A stretch of DNA of 64,000 nt from an uncultured Clostridia bacterium. GTDB taxonomy: Bacteria > Bacillota > Clostridia > Oscillospirales > Acutalibacteraceae. Location of the stretch: contig CANQBM010000001.1 in assembly GCA_947589575.1 (NCBI GenBank), forward strand, positions 248,001-312,000. The letters are read 5' to 3'. The position numbers and the translations under genes are program-made. The notes under the pieces are model-generated. The model did no database searches. It had not been told where the DNA came from and was given only the letters and a program-made list of their open reading frames with translations. Shown in pieces: positions 61,501-64,000 of this stretch (the first letter of the stretch is position 1; each line of letters starts with the position of its first letter).

Positions 61501-63404
61501 TTAGAATATTTTTCTTTTTCATTTATATATCCTTCTGCAGCGGACATCGCTGTAGTGTATGAATAATTGTCAGCATATTTTACTTCAGCATTCATATTGA
61601 CAGGAATATCTCTGATAGTATCCGCAACAGCTAATACCTCATCAAGTACCTTCTCAAAGTTTTCATCATTATCTTCAAGCTGATACCTGCCGTGAGGATA
61701 TTGGTCTTCCGCGCCCCATACTGCAATTTTTGCATGCTTGATTGCTTCTTTGATGGTATCTACGTTATAATTTTCGCCTAATAAATCATTATAGGCAGTG
61801 AAGTCAAAGAAGTTTTGATTATCAATTACATACTGCGCGTTGTCCATTGTAGCCTGAAGCAAAGTGGTATCAACACGCGCAACCTCACCCTGAAGCAGGA
61901 AGGTTTGGAGCGCGTCAGCAGTAGATTTTACCGTTTCAAGACTGTCATCTTTTGGATAATTTCCGTCAATAGCTGTATTCATAGCGGTAAGAGCTTTGTC
62001 ATAAGCAGCTACAAAATCGCCCCAGTTTGTATATACATCGTCAAGCGGCTCGGGTGTTCCGAGATCTGTTGCGTAATGCTCCTCGTATTTTAATCTCTGG
62101 GAATCAATAGCGTCCCTTAATGCCTGATATTCGGCAGGGTCGGGAGTGCTTGAAACGCTGTCAAGAGCTTCAACTGCTGACTTAATAGCATTTGAAGCAT
62201 TTGTAACAGCAGTTTCCATATCACTTGAATAATCATAACTATTAATATCAAGGTTTATTGCATCATTAAATTTCTGAATTACGTCATCAAGTCCGCCTGC
62301 GGCATATGTGTTGACTGCGCCGATATTGAGCTTCTGGCTGTTTCTTTCAACTGCCTGAGTCAGAGCGTTATAGTTTACAACGTAAATTTTAGCAGAATCA
62401 TTTGTAATAAAGCCGTTAGTTCTGTTTGGAGCAGCGCCGGCGCCTACATACCATGTAGGTGTAATAACTTTTGAATACTGTTTGTTTGCGATAGTGTTGA
62501 TTTTTATACCATTAAAAACAGCTATGCCTCCTACGCTTCTGTCAGCAGACTGCATACTTCTTACGCCGCTGGTATAATCACTGCCTACATATCTTAATTG
62601 GTCTTCAGTTCTCTCGCCTTCAATAAAATGCCAAAAGCCCCATTTAAAACCATCGGCACTTGTTCCCCAGGTACCTATCCAATAGGTTTTGTCACCAAGT
62701 TTACTGTCAAGGAAGGTGTTCTTTCCTTTTTGATAGCCTAAAGAAATATCAACAGAATCCCTGCTTGAACCGCTGCCATTATTAGGATATATACTATAAA
62801 GGAAGTCACCGCTTGATTTAGCGCCCACGGGAACTATTGCGGGATCAGAGTCACCATTATAATATACAACGGTATTACCGTGATGAACATCCACCTTAAT
62901 ACCGCTAACGGTTACATCACCTGACGGGGTTGTTGGAATAGGTTCAGCATAAAGAATATTGTTGAAGTAAGGCGATTCATAATCTGTAAACTTATTGCCT
63001 TCAGTGGTGTCAATCTGTGACGGATAAGCTTCCTCTATATTTGAGCCCGGCTTCCACGGCGTCATCTCTCCTGTCGCTGTTGTAAGAGCTCTAGTTGCAT
63101 CCTGCATATTAGTTAAATCGGTGGTACTAAATCTGGCATTAGTATACATATATTTATCGTATTGTTTAACCGCTTCACGATATGCATTATACGCTTCGGG
63201 CATCTTATTGTAAATCGTACCGTCCATTTTGGTTTCGTAACTTTCTATTGCGTTACTAAGAGCAGACGCGGCGCGTGCACACTGCGGATCTTCTGCCCAA
63301 TGCGTATGTTCTTCATCAGCAAATACTACCAAAGGCAATGACGTGATTACCATAAGCATTGAAAGGACAGCGCAAAGCATTTTCTTTGTTAATCTGACTT
63401 TCAT
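58569..63404 (-). CDS. Giant secreted repetitive surface protein
   Basis: A 1611-residue exported protein. The ATG at 63404 has an ideal AAGGAGG ribosome binding site and begins MKVRLTKKMLCAVLSMLMVI, a classic signal peptide ending at VFA; an upstream in-frame ATG is not used. After the acidic start (HTHWAEDPQCARAAS) come several helical segments with repeated short motifs such as AYNAYREAVKQYDKYM, AYDKALTAMNTAI and TALSKADDEIDASLSAQQM, resembling FIVAR-type modules, alternating with beta-rich domains; the last ~400 residues are beta-rich. No LPxTG-like signal, membrane helix, cell-wall binding or dockerin module is visible at the C-terminus (it ends in VKTYTQGA), so it is probably released or held non-covalently. 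It shares an operon with a 53-residue peptide. Confidence 0.85.
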   Translation of the reverse strand: MKVRLTKKMLCAVLSMLMVITSLPLVVFADEEHTHWAEDPQCARAASALSNAIESYETKMDGTIYNKMPEAYNAYREAVKQYDKYMYTNARFSTTDLTNMQDATRALTTATGEMTPWKPGSNIEEAYPSQIDTTEGNKFTDYESPYFNNILYAEPIPTTPSGDVTVSGIKVDVHHGNTVVYYNGDSDPAIVPVGAKSSGDFLYSIYPNNGSGSSRDSVDISLGYQKGKNTFLDSKLGDKTYWIGTWGTSADGFKWGFWHFIEGERTEDQLRYVGSDYTSGVRSMQSADRSVGGIAVFNGIKINTIANKQYSKVITPTWYVGAGAAPNRTNGFITNDSAKIYVVNYNALTQAVERNSQKLNIGAVNTYAAGGLDDVIQKFNDAINLDINSYDYSSDMETAVTNASNAIKSAVEALDSVSSTPDPAEYQALRDAIDSQRLKYEEHYATDLGTPEPLDDVYTNWGDFVAAYDKALTAMNTAIDGNYPKDDSLETVKSTADALQTFLLQGEVARVDTTLLQATMDNAQYVIDNQNFFDFTAYNDLLGENYNVDTIKEAIKHAKIAVWGAEDQYPHGRYQLEDNDENFEKVLDEVLAVADTIRDIPVNMNAEVKYADNYSYTTAMSAAEGYINEKEKYSNSVQLLSAYDNAKYFANETNSLHKLSEPGRQNYARDLADEYKEVVLSLYDAINSLVPSFAFNLENVNGTIISSDSEVAPVSLQYTANSSHPYNFAFNRTVNNRVFLRTTADKANFDLGDVSMTWSNTTVTDSSDSKVDAQMLDAVNFNLATNADWKIDYTGNNGHTNDNLGNDGYTGSLTANANGADFVVSGIHVISGGNNSGNSFGRHGDNTWIGNTNFDYTPGQNLWDDDLGTVDSVNTPANVNNGANAGGVHTFRNTTEMRADYTLSLPENTSYSSLTAGTLPTITEYKAEKSLGIVFTFKNKASGAFGATRYGQAATNKTPEGTTATYTTTATVIDITPLLLLIQRVNEKLVDTSSYTQSVIDNLNTALSKADDEIDASLSAQQMAEVFQQRYTDLWNACEALNQNSSKRADFDNISSGGKTYSYDDAKYSVLRLLQGLDENNEPSKNIYYFKSEAVKEIADALLPTTTDDDIFKGRPRFEYLNSTIEERANVSADNQAKINKEVSEYIKFYNDLINPETKKQADISFYTAALNTVQNLNADAYNIEEIQKIVKENPLPQESISVNGASIVCYDMNKVDGATGNIETAITDNQYPYSVTVIDKDGNIYYLTDKDGSLTAPNSDEGKADFHYGDIVKVKSFDEGNKAAFSTTVKANGTDKQTEKRLITTAAEYEFDVRGNTTVYVSATESDEQVVKVTFRDNQDNRIVAVDYATKNKAYNMSTAPVPKFMFYTVKNLTVKDGADEGAGTTIEPNGNYTFNNDTEVIINYEISSLGQASDKYTVKVLDLSGGSQSEKAYGYNVRVRVTVDGAAAFVDADTYESASPEVIAYGDSYAFYTCQNITLRAVDDNYLTEHNLKKNQVSVIKTPIIDGNTAQLVGTFAFPDNAKPKQYGIVLDATGNNKDSLTLNMVSSTAKIYNFSCSKIIGDNQFAVSVTFGSMPSTFSYVAYAIYHDQATNKDVTVYSPVKTYTQGA

Positions 63405-63509
63405 ATAAATATCCTCCTTAAAAAGACTAAATTTATCCGTCTTAATAAAAACAAAACAGAAGGCAGGAAACCTGACCTGTTTCTTTTGTGCCCGATGCAA
63501 TGTTTAAAT

Positions 63510-63521
63510 AAGACATGTCTT
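63510..63521. promoter_or_regulatory. Perfect palindrome in the leader of the giant surface protein
   Basis: AAGACATGTCTT is a 12-base perfect palindrome about 47 bases downstream of the -10 box; AGACAT recurs at 63531. A candidate operator for an unknown regulator. Confidence 0.35.
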
Positions 63522-63567
63522 GATATAAACAGACATAATACGCCTATTTATATTTTGATACGTAATA

Positions 63568-63596
63568 ATTATAATATATAAAGAACTGATTGTCAA
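63568..63596 (-). promoter_or_regulatory. Consensus promoter of the giant surface-protein operon
   Basis: Minus strand TTGACA (63596-63591) and TATAAT (63573-63568) match the consensus exactly with a 17-base spacer. It leaves a leader of about 155 bases. Confidence 0.75.
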
Positions 63597-63798
63597 TTAG
63601 ATTTAAATGGATGCACGTCAAAATAATTAACAATTTTTTTACATTTTTTTAGTCAGTTTGTACAATTAGATTCAACATTGTTGAGAAATGCTGTTAATAT
63701 ATTATTATATTTTATTAAAAACTATATTTTAAAATATGACTCTTGCGGAGGTCGTGACACTGTCAAAATCAAGTGGACTTGCTTAATTTTAATTAAAC
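63597..63798. other. AT-rich intergenic stretch
   Basis: No gene supported. Contains the upstream side of the surface-protein promoter and poly-T tracts; no RNA gene recognised. Confidence 0.4.
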
Positions 63799-63837
63799 AA
63801 AAAGCGGTACAGGTTATTTACTCTGTACCGCTTTTTT
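63799..63837 (-). terminator. Terminator overlapping the end of the VanZ-like gene
   Basis: AAAAGCGGTACAG (about 63800-63812) pairs with CTGTACCGCTTTT (about 63823-63835). The stop codon of the minus-strand gene lies in the loop. Confidence 0.85.
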
Positions 63838-64000
63838 GTCTGAAAATTTTTTAATTGTAATATAAATTACTGCGCCTGCAAGACCGCCTAATGTATTATA
63901 CGCCAGGTCGGATATTTGAAAAGTTCCTAAGCTGAATATCAACTGTGTAAGCTCGATAAACAATGATACGGAAAATGAAATGACACACGAATATACCAAA
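63814..64000 (-). CDS. VanZ-like family protein, N-terminus outside the window
   Basis: The last 61 or so residues of a minus-strand membrane protein that begins beyond the right edge. SVSLFIELTQLIFSLGTFQI and SDLAYNTLGGLAGAVIYITI match the end of VanZ-like proteins, which have the pattern E-x-x-Q and D-x-x-x-N-T-x-G around two membrane helices. VanZ gives low-level teicoplanin resistance in enterococci; most chromosomal homologues have no known role. The gene ends at its own terminator. Confidence 0.8.
   Translation of the reverse strand, partial: LVYSCVISFSVSLFIELTQLIFSLGTFQISDLAYNTLGGLAGAVIYITIKKFSDKKAVQSK

Noticed and set aside
63405-63560. Cyclic-di-GMP-type riboswitch in the leader of the giant surface protein
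   Set aside because: The leader has a few short inverted repeats, but the conserved core and tetraloop receptor of that class are not present.

Overview
The window reads as a chromosomal segment of a low-GC, spore-forming anaerobic Firmicute, most likely a gut Clostridia of the Ruminococcus/Oscillospiraceae type. The indications are an alpha/beta-type small acid-soluble spore protein, the YqfC/YqfD sporulation pair, a complete six-gene Rnf complex, MreBCD with a class B PBP, sortase-type surface proteins and hexuronate/galactoside catabolism. Species assignment is inference; no rRNA or tRNA gene and no CRISPR array was recognised.

Layout. 1-2640: the N-terminal two thirds of secA (minus, runs off the left edge) and a small lipoprotein. 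2.7-9.99 kb: a sugar-phosphate transferase, a GH2 beta-galactosidase, a radical SAM protein, a CBS/CorC membrane protein and peptidyl-tRNA hydrolase. 10.0-14.8 kb: mfd followed by yqfC-yqfD. 14.8-18.6 kb: mannonate dehydratase and mannonate oxidoreductase genes behind a hairpin-rich leader, then a membrane-anchored GH30-like glycosidase. 18.6-31.1 kb is almost entirely minus strand: an amidase-like protein, a 22-codon gene with its own promoter and terminator, hisS-aspS-yfbR, mgsA, mreB-mreC-mreD-mrdA, a PdaA-type deacetylase, mgtC and prfB. 31.3-35.4 kb (plus): a zinc-ribbon membrane protein, galU, a conserved unknown, a CPBP protease and tadA.

35.7-40.5 kb holds a SASP gene, a thioester adhesin with an SPSTG sorting signal, DinB-like and GNAT genes and a truncated VOC remnant. 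40.7-48.8 kb is the energetic core of the window: rnfCDGEAB, a tandem-repeat lipoprotein that looks like a diverged double FMN-binding protein, apbE, and two genes resembling eetA and eetB of flavin-based extracellular electron transfer. ApbE should attach FMN to RnfG and RnfD; the lipoprotein may be a further client. 48.9-50.9 kb is a GntR(YtrA-type)/ABC cassette with a palindromic operator at its promoter. 51.2-58.2 kb pairs a small Xre regulator with two exporter-fold ABC proteins and a FecB/C/E-type importer, probably for iron-siderophore or a related chelate. 58.4-63.6 kb encodes a very large secreted protein of repeated helical segments and a 53-residue peptide behind it. A VanZ-like gene runs off the right edge.

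The strongest leads for something undescribed are the promoter-SD-ORF-terminator unit for a 22-residue peptide (about 19.19-19.39 kb), the Rnf/EET hybrid locus with its variant flavinylation-like motif, the structured uxuA leader, and the 53-residue peptide gene behind the giant surface protein.
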